Shown: positions 48,349 to 57,331, numbered from the stretch's first letter. The stretch is 64,000 nt of DNA from Desulfomarina profundi (GCF_019703855.1 NZ_AP024086.1:2872501-2936500); one strand, 5' to 3'. Translations and numbers: made by a program. Notes: a model not told the origin generated them from the letters alone.

Positions 48349-49376
48349 TGGAACGACTCGGACTGAGAAAACTGACAATACAGTATGGATCAACCACTGT
48401 TATCAGGGATCTTCACCTTTCCATTCAAGACGGGGAACTGGTCTCTCTTCTCGGTCCCAGCGGGGCCGGTAAAACAACCATCCTGAAAACCATAGCCGGG
48501 CTGCTTCCTCCTTCTGATGGAAAAATTTATATTGACGGCAAATGTGTAAACCACCTCCCGGCCGAGAAACGTGACGCTGTCCTTATCTTCCAGAAACCGC
48601 TCCTCTTTCCCTTCCTCAACGTGAACCAAAACATCGGTTTTGGTCTGAAAATGAGACATGTCGACCGAAAAACAGCTGTGAGAAAGATCGAAAGGATCCT
48701 GGAAATCACTGGACTGAACGGCCTCGGAACCCGAAAAATTCATCAGTTGTCCGGAGGCCAGCAGCAGCGGGTCGCCCTTGCCAGGGGACTGATCCTTGAA
48801 CCGGCAATTCTCCTCCTGGACGAGCCCCTCAGCAATCTTGACCCGGGACTTCGTGGACAGATGCGTGATCTTATCTGTTCCCTGCAGACACAAACAAAAA
48901 CCACCATGCTCTTTGTTACCCATGACCAGTCGGAAGCCCTGTCAATCAGCGACAGGGTCTGTCTGCTCCTTGACGGCAAACTGAGACAGAGCGGAACACC
49001 CCAGGAACTTTTCTATCATCCCGCAGACCAGGATGTTGCCCGCTTTTTTGGCTGTGATAATATCCTGCCCTGCCAAACCTTCCTGCCTGAACAAAGCCCG
49101 AACGGGAGAAAGGAACTCTTTGCCATTCGTCCAGAGGATATTGAAATCAGGACAAACAACCGGAATCAGGACTGTATCGACAAATCATGGTTCAACGGGA
49201 CAGTGGAAAAAATTATTTTTGAAGGACAACTGACCAAGCTTACCGTCAGCACATCACCCGGATACGACCTGACCGTTCTCTGCAGACGACCGTCCTTTCA
49301 TCCCGGCCAAAGTGTTTATCTGAGATTCCCGAAGGAACGGATTCATTATTTTCAGGAACCGCCAGAAGAGAGCTGA
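48348..49376 (+). CDS. ABC transporter ATP-binding protein (YnjD-like)
   Basis: This 342-residue ATPase has Walker A GPSGAGKTT, signature LSGGQQQRVALARGL and Walker B ILLLDEPLSNLD. A C-terminal TOBE-type domain (about 270-340) is longer than in E. coli YnjD. It drives the YnjB-like uptake system. Last transporter gene before four downstream genes of a different kind in the same run. Confidence 0.9.
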   Translation: MERLGLRKLTIQYGSTTVIRDLHLSIQDGELVSLLGPSGAGKTTILKTIAGLLPPSDGKIYIDGKCVNHLPAEKRDAVLIFQKPLLFPFLNVNQNIGFGLKMRHVDRKTAVRKIERILEITGLNGLGTRKIHQLSGGQQQRVALARGLILEPAILLLDEPLSNLDPGLRGQMRDLICSLQTQTKTTMLFVTHDQSEALSISDRVCLLLDGKLRQSGTPQELFYHPADQDVARFFGCDNILPCQTFLPEQSPNGRKELFAIRPEDIEIRTNNRNQDCIDKSWFNGTVEKIIFEGQLTKLTVSTSPGYDLTVLCRRPSFHPGQSVYLRFPKERIHYFQEPPEES

Positions 49377-49384
49377 TAACGAAA

Positions 49385-50422
49385 ATGACAAATAAAACAA
49401 TTGATCCCATCACCCGTTACCAGCATCATGTGGTCCACTATCTCCGCACTGCTCCCTGGCATAATGATCTCCCTGTCAGAGATGACCACTTCACCGTCCT
49501 GCCCCTGGCAAGTGGTGAATACAACCTGAACTATCTCCTCAGGGGAACAACAACAAACCTTGTCTTCCGGGTCAATATGGGAACACAGATCAACCGGGAT
49601 GACCAGATACTTTACGAGTTTAATACTCTGAAGCTGCTGAAGAATTCCAGGGTGACACCCGTTCCCTTTTTTGCCGACGACACCAGAGAGTTCATCGATC
49701 GGGGCATCCTGATTATGGAATATTTGCCGGGACGTCACCTTGATTACCGCAAAGACTTGAAAAATGCCGCACGCGTCTTCGCCACCATCCACCAGATTAT
49801 CCCGCCCGACAAAAATCATCTGATACGGGAGACCCGCTCTCTAAGCCTTATTTTGGTGGAATGTCAGCAACTTGTTGAAAAGTATATTTCCTCAGAACTG
49901 GCCAACCCGAATATCTGCAGATTACTGGAAAAAATAATTGCACAGGCGGAAAAAAAGAAAGGGGAGGAACAGTATTATATTGAAAATCCCTGGCTGACCA
50001 TTGTCAATACCGAGGTCAACTCCGGGAATTTCATAGTCAACAGAACGGCGGGAACCACTCACCTCATAGACTGGGAAATGGCACGACAGGGTGATCCATC
50101 CAGTGATCTCTGTCATTTTATCTCACCTCTGACAACCCTCTGGAAGACCGATTACCGCTTTACACCCGGAGATTCCACTCTATTTTTCAATGAGTATAAA
50201 AAATATATCACATCAGAAAAGCTGAGGGAAAGTCTTTACGAAAGGGTACGAATCAAAGCACCTTTTGTCCTTCTCAGGGGAATTTCCTGGTCCGCCATGG
50301 CCTGGGTCGGTTACCAGGGACAATACAGTGGTATTCGTAACAAAGATACCTGGCAGACTCTGCAGCGCTACCTCGATGAAGACTTTATCCGCTCACTCTT
50401 TTCCTCCTTCCTGGACTCCTGA
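49385..50422 (+). CDS. Choline-kinase/APH-like phosphotransferase with altered catalytic loop
   Basis: This 345-residue protein of the aminoglycoside/choline phosphotransferase fold has an N-terminal nucleotide lobe (LVFRVNMG, ILIMEYLPGRHLD). The loop that normally reads HGDxxxxN is VNTEVNSGN, so His and the catalytic Asp are replaced by Asn and Glu. The metal-binding motif remains as LIDWEMA. It starts nine bases after the ATPase gene. It may phosphorylate the imported compound or may be a catalytically weak relative; sequence alone does not decide. Confidence 0.7.
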   Translation: MTNKTIDPITRYQHHVVHYLRTAPWHNDLPVRDDHFTVLPLASGEYNLNYLLRGTTTNLVFRVNMGTQINRDDQILYEFNTLKLLKNSRVTPVPFFADDTREFIDRGILIMEYLPGRHLDYRKDLKNAARVFATIHQIIPPDKNHLIRETRSLSLILVECQQLVEKYISSELANPNICRLLEKIIAQAEKKKGEEQYYIENPWLTIVNTEVNSGNFIVNRTAGTTHLIDWEMARQGDPSSDLCHFISPLTTLWKTDYRFTPGDSTLFFNEYKKYITSEKLRESLYERVRIKAPFVLLRGISWSAMAWVGYQGQYSGIRNKDTWQTLQRYLDEDFIRSLFSSFLDS

Positions 50423-50432
50423 TATCCCTGCC

Positions 50433-51067
50433 ATGACAGCCAGCAACCACCTTATCCTCTTTACCCGTTTTCCACGACCGACTACCACCAAGACACGGCT
50501 GGCCCCCTCCTTGGTGATCGGGGTGCGGCGGAACTGCAACGCACAATGACAGAACAGATGGTGGAAAAAATGATTCAGCTCAGAAAAGAATTCCCTGTAA
50601 CCCTTTCAATCTGTTATGACGATGCACAGCTGGATGAGATGACAAGATGGCTGGGCAGTGATTTTTTATTCCACTCCCAGGTACCCGGAGATCTCGGCCT
50701 GAAAATGGCCGGAGCCTTCATGGCACTCTCCGGAACGGGCTGTGAACGCGCATTGCTTGTGGGCAGTGATATTCCTGAAATCGATAAAGATATCTTACAA
50801 AAAGGCTTTAACAGCCTGGAGGAGCATGACATGGTTTTCGGACCAAGTGCAGATGGAGGTTATTACCTGCTCGGCCTCCGGACAGCTTCCCTGAAACACC
50901 TTGAGAACCTGCTGTTTTCTGATATCCCGTGGTCAACGGAAAATGTCCTGAAACTCTCCCTTGAAAGAATCCGACGACATGGGTATACCGTGTTTCTGCT
51001 TCCCGTTCTCCAGGATATCGATCGCCCTGAAGACTTAATCCTTGCCAGGAGAAAAGGACTGCTGTAA
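50433..51067 (+). CDS. TIGR04282-type transferase (DUF2064), reading frame broken once
   Basis: This is a GT-A-fold glycosyl/nucleotidyl transferase of the family often named rSAM/selenodomain-associated transferase 1. The N terminus LILFTRFPRPTTTKTRLAP is in one frame. The rest (ALLVGSDIPEIDKDIL, MVFGPSADGGYYLLGL) is in another. Adding one G at 50513-50514 joins LAPSLGDRGAAELQRTMTEQ, giving a normal protein of about 211 residues. It overlaps the partner transferase by one base. Substrate unknown. Confidence 0.8.
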
Positions 51068-51798
51068 TGGAGATTATTTCAATTATCATCCCCACCCTCA
51101 ACGAGGAAAAACATCTGCCGACAACCCTGACAGGGCTAGCGGATAGAAAAGACATTCAGCTTATTGTGGTCGATGGTGGCAGTGAGGACAGGACTCGGGA
51201 AACAGCAGCAGACCTCGGCGCACGGGTCATCCTCTCTTCACGGGGAAGAGGACACCAGTTAAACCGCGGAACAGAAGCGTCAAGAGGTGAGCTGCTTCTC
51301 TTTCTCCATGGGGATACAATTCTTCCGCAAAATTTTTCCGATGCTGTCCGAAAAACCATGAAAAACGGATATGCAGCCGGAGCGTTTTCCCTGCATATCG
51401 ACAGTTCCGCAAAACGGCTGACCATGGTTGCGGCCTGCGCCAATCTCCGCTCCCGCCTTTGCAGGATGCCATATGGGGACCAGGGAATTTTCACCTCCAG
51501 AGAGAACTTTGACAGAATCGGCGGCTTTCGGGAAGGTCCCATTATGGAGGACTTTATTTTCATGCGCTCAATCCGAAAACTGGGTAAAATACACATCTTA
51601 AAAGAAGCCGTGTCAACTTCATCCCGTCGCTGGGATAACATGGGGATTATCCGTACAACATGTATCAATCAGATAATTGTAGCGGGCTATTGGTGCGGAG
51701 TACCACTGCCGACCCTTGCAGAAATCTATCAGCGCATGCAGGGAGTAGCTGCAAAAAACCAGGGAGTCAACCATGATTCTTCGACCAGACCACATTAA
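51067..51798 (+). CDS. TIGR04283-type glycosyltransferase family 2 protein
   Basis: This 243-residue GT2 protein has the N-terminal SIIIPTLNEEKHLPTTL, the nucleotide-sugar motif LIVVDGGSEDRT and FLHGDTILP. It belongs to the family called rSAM/selenodomain-associated transferase 2, usually found beside TIGR04282 as here. Its last 26 bases overlap the VOC gene in another frame. Confidence 0.82.
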   Translation: MEIISIIIPTLNEEKHLPTTLTGLADRKDIQLIVVDGGSEDRTRETAADLGARVILSSRGRGHQLNRGTEASRGELLLFLHGDTILPQNFSDAVRKTMKNGYAAGAFSLHIDSSAKRLTMVAACANLRSRLCRMPYGDQGIFTSRENFDRIGGFREGPIMEDFIFMRSIRKLGKIHILKEAVSTSSRRWDNMGIIRTTCINQIIVAGYWCGVPLPTLAEIYQRMQGVAAKNQGVNHDSSTRPH

Positions 51799-52207
51799 TC
51801 TCGTTGTCTCCAATCTTCAGGAGGCAGAACAGTTTTTCCTGCAGCTGGGATTTGTGGAAATTGACAGGGCCCATCTCACGGGAGAGTGGATCAGCTCTAT
51901 TGTCGGTCTGGAAAATGTCGAAGCAGACTATATCGCCCTTGAGTTTCCAGGCTCCTTGACACGACTGGAACTCATCCATTACGACTCCCCTGAATCGAAC
52001 ACCGACCCCGGTATCGGTCAGGCCAACAGTACCGGCTTTCGTCATCTCGCTTTCGCTGTTGATAATATAGAAGAAGAGGTCGAGAAACTGAAAAAAACCG
52101 GGATCCGCTTTTTGAGCAATGTTCATGTTTACCAGAAGTCTGGAAAAAAACTGGTCTATTTTTATGGACCAGATAATATTCTTCTGGAGCTCGCCGAATA
52201 TCCTTAA
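51773..52207 (+). CDS. VOC-superfamily (glyoxalase-like) protein
   Basis: This 144-residue single VOC domain starts RPDHINLVVSNLQEAEQFF and ends KLVYFYGPDNILLELAE. Metal-ligand positions (His near residue 7, Glu near 69 in LELIHY, His near 97 in FRHLAFAVD, Glu near 141) look complete, so it may be an active lyase, epimerase or isomerase. Last gene of the transporter operon. Its TAA stop is shared, as TTAA, with the convergent GT4 gene and with a terminal repeat remnant of family A. Confidence 0.75.
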   Translation: MILRPDHINLVVSNLQEAEQFFLQLGFVEIDRAHLTGEWISSIVGLENVEADYIALEFPGSLTRLELIHYDSPESNTDPGIGQANSTGFRHLAFAVDNIEEEVEKLKKTGIRFLSNVHVYQKSGKKLVYFYGPDNILLELAEYP

Positions 52208-53385
52208 CCCGAAATTCTCATGACCGCCTGATAAACAGCCATTGTTTTTTCAGCTGCATCCAACCAACGAAAATCCTGCACACGTTTTCTACCCGCCGCA
52301 ATCAGTTTGCACCGAAGCTCTTCATTTTGATCAAGCTCAACCAGACCATGGGCAATAGCTTCAACATTTTCAGGATTCACAAGAAGAGAGCACCCTCCGG
52401 AGATCTCTGCTGGAGCACCCCTGTTAGAAGTCAGCACCGGTGTCCCGCAGGCCATGGCTTCAAGTTGCGGCATACCGAAACCCTCAACCAGTGAAGGAAA
52501 AAGAAAAATCCGGGCCCGGTTATAGAGGGCCAGCAGTTGTTCATCGGTGACGGAATCAAGAAGGATAATTCTTTCTCCTGCTCTTTCCCGTGCAAGCAAT
52601 CGCCGCATTTTCCAGTCAAAACGGCGAAAACGATTCACTACTACAAGCTGGATATCATCCCTTTTGCCAAATGCCCCAAGAAACCCCTGTATCGCCCGTG
52701 CCTGATTTTTATAAGGTGATCCCTGACCAACACAGAGTATAATTTCTCTTGTTGTTTTTTCCCCACTCATTCCGATTTGCGACCAGAGAGGTGCCAGCAG
52801 AGCCTCCACCCTTTCCTGTTCAATTTCCCTGAAAAAAGACTCCATACCATGGTGAATAACACTTATTCGATCCACGATTTCCGGTTTATACCTGACAATC
52901 TCCCTTCTGGAAGCCTCAGAAATTGTAATGATATGATCCGCCCGACACAGGGCTGTCCTGATACCTTTTTGATAGAGTGCCCCAACCAGCACTCTTTCAG
53001 GCCAGAACCCGGCACAGAGATGCGGCTGTGTCAACCACATGATATCATGAAGGGTCACTACCGAAGGACAGGGAAGTTTGCCCGGCATCATGTTAAACGG
53101 ACTGTGAAAAAGATCCTGACCACAGAAATCAATCTTTTCGGCCAGCCGATAGAGAGTGGAAAAAGAATTGGCGGGAAATTGACAGGAAACCTCGCGGATC
53201 TTCATATCTGATTCGGGAAAGATCGGCCGCCCGTTGCCTGCGGGAACGACCAGGAGGAACTTCAGATCCTCATCAAGGTTTCGCATCCGCCGCAACAGTT
53301 GGTAAGAATATCGCCCGATCCCACCGGCGGGAAGAACATCCGTATCACTGGTGCGGATATACCGCGCGTCAAAGACGATTCTCAT
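52204..53385 (-). CDS. Glycosyltransferase family 4 protein
   Basis: This is a 393-residue GT-B-fold retaining transferase. The N-terminal ARYIRTSDTDVLPAGGIGRYS acts as the glycine-rich acceptor loop. The donor site is in VEGFGMPQLEAMACGTPV, with the two Glu residues of the EX7E motif. It probably works in surface polysaccharide or lipopolysaccharide synthesis. It overlaps the upstream transferase gene by four bases. Its last codons (VMRISG) are read through the terminal repeat remnant at 52206-52221. Confidence 0.85.
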   Translation of the reverse strand: MRIVFDARYIRTSDTDVLPAGGIGRYSYQLLRRMRNLDEDLKFLLVVPAGNGRPIFPESDMKIREVSCQFPANSFSTLYRLAEKIDFCGQDLFHSPFNMMPGKLPCPSVVTLHDIMWLTQPHLCAGFWPERVLVGALYQKGIRTALCRADHIITISEASRREIVRYKPEIVDRISVIHHGMESFFREIEQERVEALLAPLWSQIGMSGEKTTREIILCVGQGSPYKNQARAIQGFLGAFGKRDDIQLVVVNRFRRFDWKMRRLLARERAGERIILLDSVTDEQLLALYNRARIFLFPSLVEGFGMPQLEAMACGTPVLTSNRGAPAEISGGCSLLVNPENVEAIAHGLVELDQNEELRCKLIAAGRKRVQDFRWLDAAEKTMAVYQAVMRISG

Positions 53386-54518
53386 CGACTTTCCCCGGCT
53401 TTTTCGGACTCAAGTAACTGGCGAAAAATACGACAGAGTTGATCCCCATGGGCCTGCCATGAATACGTTGTCTCGGTGATCCTTCTCCCCTCCCGCCCCA
53501 GACGAACACGCAGATCCCTGTCGACAGCAAGTCGGCTCACCGCCTCTGCCAGCACGGTCGCATCACCGGGTTTTACCAGAAGAACATGTTTTCCATCCTC
53601 AAAAAGGTGTCGCATATTCTCACTGTCAAGTGTTATCGTCGGTTTTCCGGCGGCAAGGGATTCAAAGACCTTCAACGGGTCAAAAAACATGCCATGCCTG
53701 CGAAGTTCCTTATGTTTTACCGGATTATAAGGGGCTACACAGGTATCAACTGCGCCCAGATAGTCCGGCACGGAATCGTAAGCCACCCTGCCTGGAAAAA
53801 GAAACCGGTGTCCGAGGGATTTTTCCATAACCAGTTTTTCAATCGGGGCTCTCATCTGCCCATCCCCCACCAGCAGAAATCTGAAATTATCTACAGGTGG
53901 ATTACGGTCAAGCAGAACAGCAGCCTCCACCAGGGTTTCTAGACCATGCCATGGATAGAACGCCCCCATGTAACCAATCAGAAATTCTTTCCGGCCGATT
54001 CCATGTCTTTCCCGAACATGTGATCCATTATTCCCGGGATGGAAGATCTCGGTATTGGCCCCCCAACAGACCTTTTCCACCTTGTCCCGGTACTTTTCCG
54101 GCACCAGGTGCGGGGCAGTGGTAATAAGCCTGTCCGCCCACCTGTAGGTGACCGGTGCTGCACTCTTATCCAGGACCATGGCCACCACAGGGGCTCCCAG
54201 TTTTTTCCCAAGAATCGTTCCAAGCCCGAAAGCACTGAAACGTTCGTAAATCACATCCGGCTGAAATGCTCTAGCATACTTCCAGGCAACAGGAAAATGA
54301 ACAAGGGGCAGAAGAAAACGTAACGGCCCCGGCAACAGCCTCCCGCCGACCCCTGCAACCCCCTCACCTGTCGATCCTCGCCGGGCCAGGAGAAGGACTT
54401 CATTCTCCCTGCAAAGCGCCCTGACAACTTCAGTGACATGGGTCGATCCGCCATGGGTACCGGGTATCGGTATATTGGGTGCAACAAACAGGATTCGCAA
54501 TCGTCTTCTCCTTTTCAA
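53382..54518 (-). CDS. Glycosyltransferase family 4 protein
   Basis: This 378-residue GT4 transferase has the N-terminal LFVAPNIPIPGTHGGSTHV and a C-terminal donor-binding segment FDPLKVFESLAAGKPTITL (EX7E-type). It is translationally coupled to the second GT4 gene. The pair probably adds sugars to the same polymer. No other polysaccharide genes are nearby, except the omptin gene upstream. Confidence 0.85.
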   Translation of the reverse strand: MKRRRRLRILFVAPNIPIPGTHGGSTHVTEVVRALCRENEVLLLARRGSTGEGVAGVGGRLLPGPLRFLLPLVHFPVAWKYARAFQPDVIYERFSAFGLGTILGKKLGAPVVAMVLDKSAAPVTYRWADRLITTAPHLVPEKYRDKVEKVCWGANTEIFHPGNNGSHVRERHGIGRKEFLIGYMGAFYPWHGLETLVEAAVLLDRNPPVDNFRFLLVGDGQMRAPIEKLVMEKSLGHRFLFPGRVAYDSVPDYLGAVDTCVAPYNPVKHKELRRHGMFFDPLKVFESLAAGKPTITLDSENMRHLFEDGKHVLLVKPGDATVLAEAVSRLAVDRDLRVRLGREGRRITETTYSWQAHGDQLCRIFRQLLESEKAGESR

Positions 54519-54670
54519 TATTTCACGCGGGTGAATATAGACAAGTTATCCTGATTAAAAACACGAAAATTCTTTCCGACATAGTGAACTGCTGGAGAGT
54601 CTTGAACAGTAAAAATAACGTAAACAATAAATTGCTAACGGGCTGTTTCGCTGTATGCAGGCAAAAAAAT

Positions 54671-54701
54671 GGGGGAGATTCATCACTGCTGAATCTCCCC
54701 C
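54671..54701 (-). terminator. Rho-independent terminator of the omptin gene
   Basis: GGGGGAGATTCA pairs with TGAATCTCCCCC over 12 bp with a seven-base loop. On the minus strand the stem is followed by ATTTTTTT. It lies 38 bases after the omptin stop. Confidence 0.88.
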
Positions 54702-54739
54702 CTCTTTACCGGATATCTTTTTCCCGATGCAGTTGCAAC

Positions 54740-55747
54740 TCAGAAGGTATATACGGCACTCAAAGACAACATACCTGAGGAATGATCAATTCCGGCAGCA
54801 TCACCGTCTACTTTTGTCACTGCTCCGGTTGTAAGATTAGTTATGGTAGTCTCCCCCTTCATTTCGTCATATCGCTGGAAATGATAGGACACCAGCAGAG
54901 AAAGCTGATCTGTGAAATTATAAGCACCTGACAGGTCAACTGCAAACATGTTGCCGGAATCAAAATCCTCTTCAAAAACAAGATTTCTCAAATGGTGTTG
55001 ATCCTTATCCTCGGCAGTGACAAAGGTACTGCCGATAATTCTGCCACTGAATGTGATAGGCGTTTCACTGAGATTGGATTTAAAACCGATGCCAACATAG
55101 GGAGTATAGAACTTCTGTTCATAGGTTATGACATTCTGTCCGCCAGGAAAACTTCCGGAAACTCCCCAGTAAACATAATCTCCACCAAAAGATTCCCATT
55201 CCCAGTTATCATATTTGAAACCGGCAATACCAAAAAACTTTGAGCCCATGACCTCATAAAAGGTCATTTCGGCATTGATATCAAACATTAAACCAGTGGT
55301 AAGATCCGTATCCGGATGATTTGACCAGTGGGTATATTCAGGACTGTCGAGGAACCAGTCATAATCATTCATTTCCCCGTCACCGTCATTGACCCGGAAC
55401 CAGATATCAGCATTGAAATTCAACCACGACAGAGGAGAGAGAGAACCACCGATGCCAAGCATATAGACATTGTCAATCTCCCAGTTCAGCTCACTTATTT
55501 TACGTCCTGTACCGGGATCATAGACCAGTTCATTGGAGTCGCCATGTATCCATCCCAGGGACATTCTGCCACTGACGACGACAATATTCTGATTAATCTG
55601 GATAGTTGTAGTTTTTTCAACTTTTTTGTCCATTCCCGCCGGCTGCACTGCTACACCGGCCGCCTGTACATTTCCCGCCACCGGCAGCAAGGCCCCGCAG
55701 AAGAACAGGAGCGCAGGGAAAACACCTTTTTTTCCTTTGAATATCAT
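54740..55747 (-). CDS. Omptin-family outer-membrane protease
   Basis: This 335-residue beta-barrel has a signal peptide ending near VQAAG; the start at 55747 follows GAGG. It resembles OmpT/Pla: NDYDWF (D128, D130) matches the catalytic Asp pair of OmpT, and AEDKDQHH (D249, H251) the catalytic Asp-His pair. THWSNHPDTDL, GSFPGGQNVITYEQKFYTPY and the C-terminal LSAVYTF match conserved barrel strands. Omptins cut proteins at basic residues and need lipopolysaccharide for activity. The linker of about 25 residues before the barrel is longer than usual. Single-gene transcript with own terminator. Confidence 0.82.
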   Translation of the reverse strand: MIFKGKKGVFPALLFFCGALLPVAGNVQAAGVAVQPAGMDKKVEKTTTIQINQNIVVVSGRMSLGWIHGDSNELVYDPGTGRKISELNWEIDNVYMLGIGGSLSPLSWLNFNADIWFRVNDGDGEMNDYDWFLDSPEYTHWSNHPDTDLTTGLMFDINAEMTFYEVMGSKFFGIAGFKYDNWEWESFGGDYVYWGVSGSFPGGQNVITYEQKFYTPYVGIGFKSNLSETPITFSGRIIGSTFVTAEDKDQHHLRNLVFEEDFDSGNMFAVDLSGAYNFTDQLSLLVSYHFQRYDEMKGETTITNLTTGAVTKVDGDAAGIDHSSGMLSLSAVYTF

Positions 55748-55900
55748 CTTAGCCTCTACTGGTAATAAATAATAACTCACAACCACCGTATAAAATGGAG
55801 GTTATCGTAAAATCATGACAAATTGATGTATATATTATGCATATAATATGAGGCGGAAAAATTCAAAGGAAATTTCCATTACTTACTCATAATTTCCCCG

Positions 55901-56060
55901 AACCCGCATTTCTCATGAACATTGTGTCAATTTTGAGAATAACTGTAGAATACAAATAATTAGTCAACCATCAGTAATCGAACAAAATTTACACAATGTT
56001 CCCCCAAGGTCAGTCCAGGCGACGCCATCTTCTGCAATATATCGACAATAAATATAGTAA
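55901..56060 (-). repeat. Repeat family A, copy D (truncated)
   Basis: It starts with AACCCGCATTTCTCAT and contains the GAACATTGTGTCAATTTTG palindrome and the central block CCAAGGTCAGTCCAGGCGAC. Similarity is lost about 60 bp before the other end. It lies 41 bases before repeat R1. Confidence 0.75.
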
Positions 56061-56101
56061 CATACTTCAAGCCCTTGATAACGAAGCAGATTCGATAAAA
56101 T

Positions 56102-56240
56102 TGCCAATCCCGTAGGGCGAGGGAATAAAGAAAAAACAATCTCACTCGGATAGTGAGTAGTACAACCCTTACTGCGATATGATAATTATCTGTTTATACA
56201 GTAAAAATGTTTTTTTATTCCGGAAGTGCAGGATTTAGGT
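56102..56240. repeat. Repeat family R, copy R1
   Basis: This is an element of about 139 bp. The left end is AATCCCGTAGGGCGAGGGAA, followed by TAAAGAAAAAA. The right end is its imperfect complement (TTTTTTATTCC to AGTGCAGGATTTAGGT). It shares the inner blocks ATCTCACTCGG and TTTATACAGT with R2 but is 22 bp longer in the middle. Confidence 0.65.
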
Positions 56241-56259
56241 TCCATCTAAAACAGAGAAA

Positions 56260-57330
56260 TCACCCCTGTATAATCCTTCCATCAGCTTCCCCGGAAAACA
56301 GATAAAGGTCATCAGGTGAAAACTCCGCCCAGCAGGTATCAGCCACCTCAGCTGAATTTTCAGCCAGGGTCACTACAATGGACTCCTCACCAATACGGCT
56401 GTACAGTAATTCTCCGGAACCAAGTTTTTCTACGAGTTCGATCTCCAGTTTAATGCGTCCTTCTTTTTTTTCAGTGAACAATTTGATTTTTTCCGGCCTG
56501 ATTCCGATCAATACTTCGCTTTCCGTCGGCAATTCCTGCCCCGGCAGAATCAGACGAGTGCCATCCAGAAGTTCAAGTTCGTTTTTCCCAACAATCCTGG
56601 CCCGAATGAAATTCATGGGTGGAGAGCCAATAAAACCTGCCACAAATTTAGAAGCGGGATTATGGTAAATCTCATCCGGTGTACCGATCTGCTCAATATT
56701 GCCATCATTCATGACCACAATCCTGTCGGCCAGGGTCATGGCTTCCACCTGATCATGGGTTACATAAATCATGGTTGTTCCCAATCGTTTATGCAGCTTT
56801 TTCAGTTCCACCCGCATCTGATGACGCAGCTTGGCATCCAGATTGGAAAGGGGTTCATCAAAGAGAAATACAGCCGGTTTACGGACAAGCGCCCTCCCCA
56901 TGGCCACTCGCTGTCGCTGACCGCCGGAAAGTTGGCGTGGTTTGCGTTTCAAAAAATCAGACAGCTGCAGAAGCCTGGCTGCTTCATCCACCCGTTTTTT
57001 AATTTCATCCTTCCCAAGCTTCTGGAGTTTGAGACCATAAGCCATATTGTTAAACACGGTCATATGGGGGTAAAGGGCATAATTCTGAAAAACCATGGCA
57101 ATCTCGCGATCCTTTGGCTCCACCTCATTCACAACCCTGTCTCCAATCATGACTGTTCCTTCACTCACCTCTTCGAGTCCCGCGATCATCCTCAACACTG
57201 TTGATTTTCCACAGCCGGACGGCCCTACAATGACAATAAACTGACCATCTTCAAAGACACCGTTTACCCGGTGAATGACTTCCGTCTTATCAAAAACCTT
57301 GACAACATTTTCAAGTATTACTCCAGCCAC
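56260..57330 (-). CDS. ugpC: Glycerol-3-phosphate ABC transporter ATP-binding protein
   Basis: This 356-residue MalK/UgpC-type ATPase has Walker A GPSGCGKST, signature LSGGQRQRVAMGRAL, Walker B VFLFDEPLSNLD and a C-terminal regulatory TOBE domain. It is the last gene of ugpBAEC, one base after ugpE. UgpC and MalK proteins are similar; the neighbours decide in favour of Ugp. Confidence 0.9.
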   Translation of the reverse strand: MAGVILENVVKVFDKTEVIHRVNGVFEDGQFIVIVGPSGCGKSTVLRMIAGLEEVSEGTVMIGDRVVNEVEPKDREIAMVFQNYALYPHMTVFNNMAYGLKLQKLGKDEIKKRVDEAARLLQLSDFLKRKPRQLSGGQRQRVAMGRALVRKPAVFLFDEPLSNLDAKLRHQMRVELKKLHKRLGTTMIYVTHDQVEAMTLADRIVVMNDGNIEQIGTPDEIYHNPASKFVAGFIGSPPMNFIRARIVGKNELELLDGTRLILPGQELPTESEVLIGIRPEKIKLFTEKKEGRIKLEIELVEKLGSGELLYSRIGEESIVVTLAENSAEVADTCWAEFSPDDLYLFSGEADGRIIQG

Positions 57331-57331
57331 A

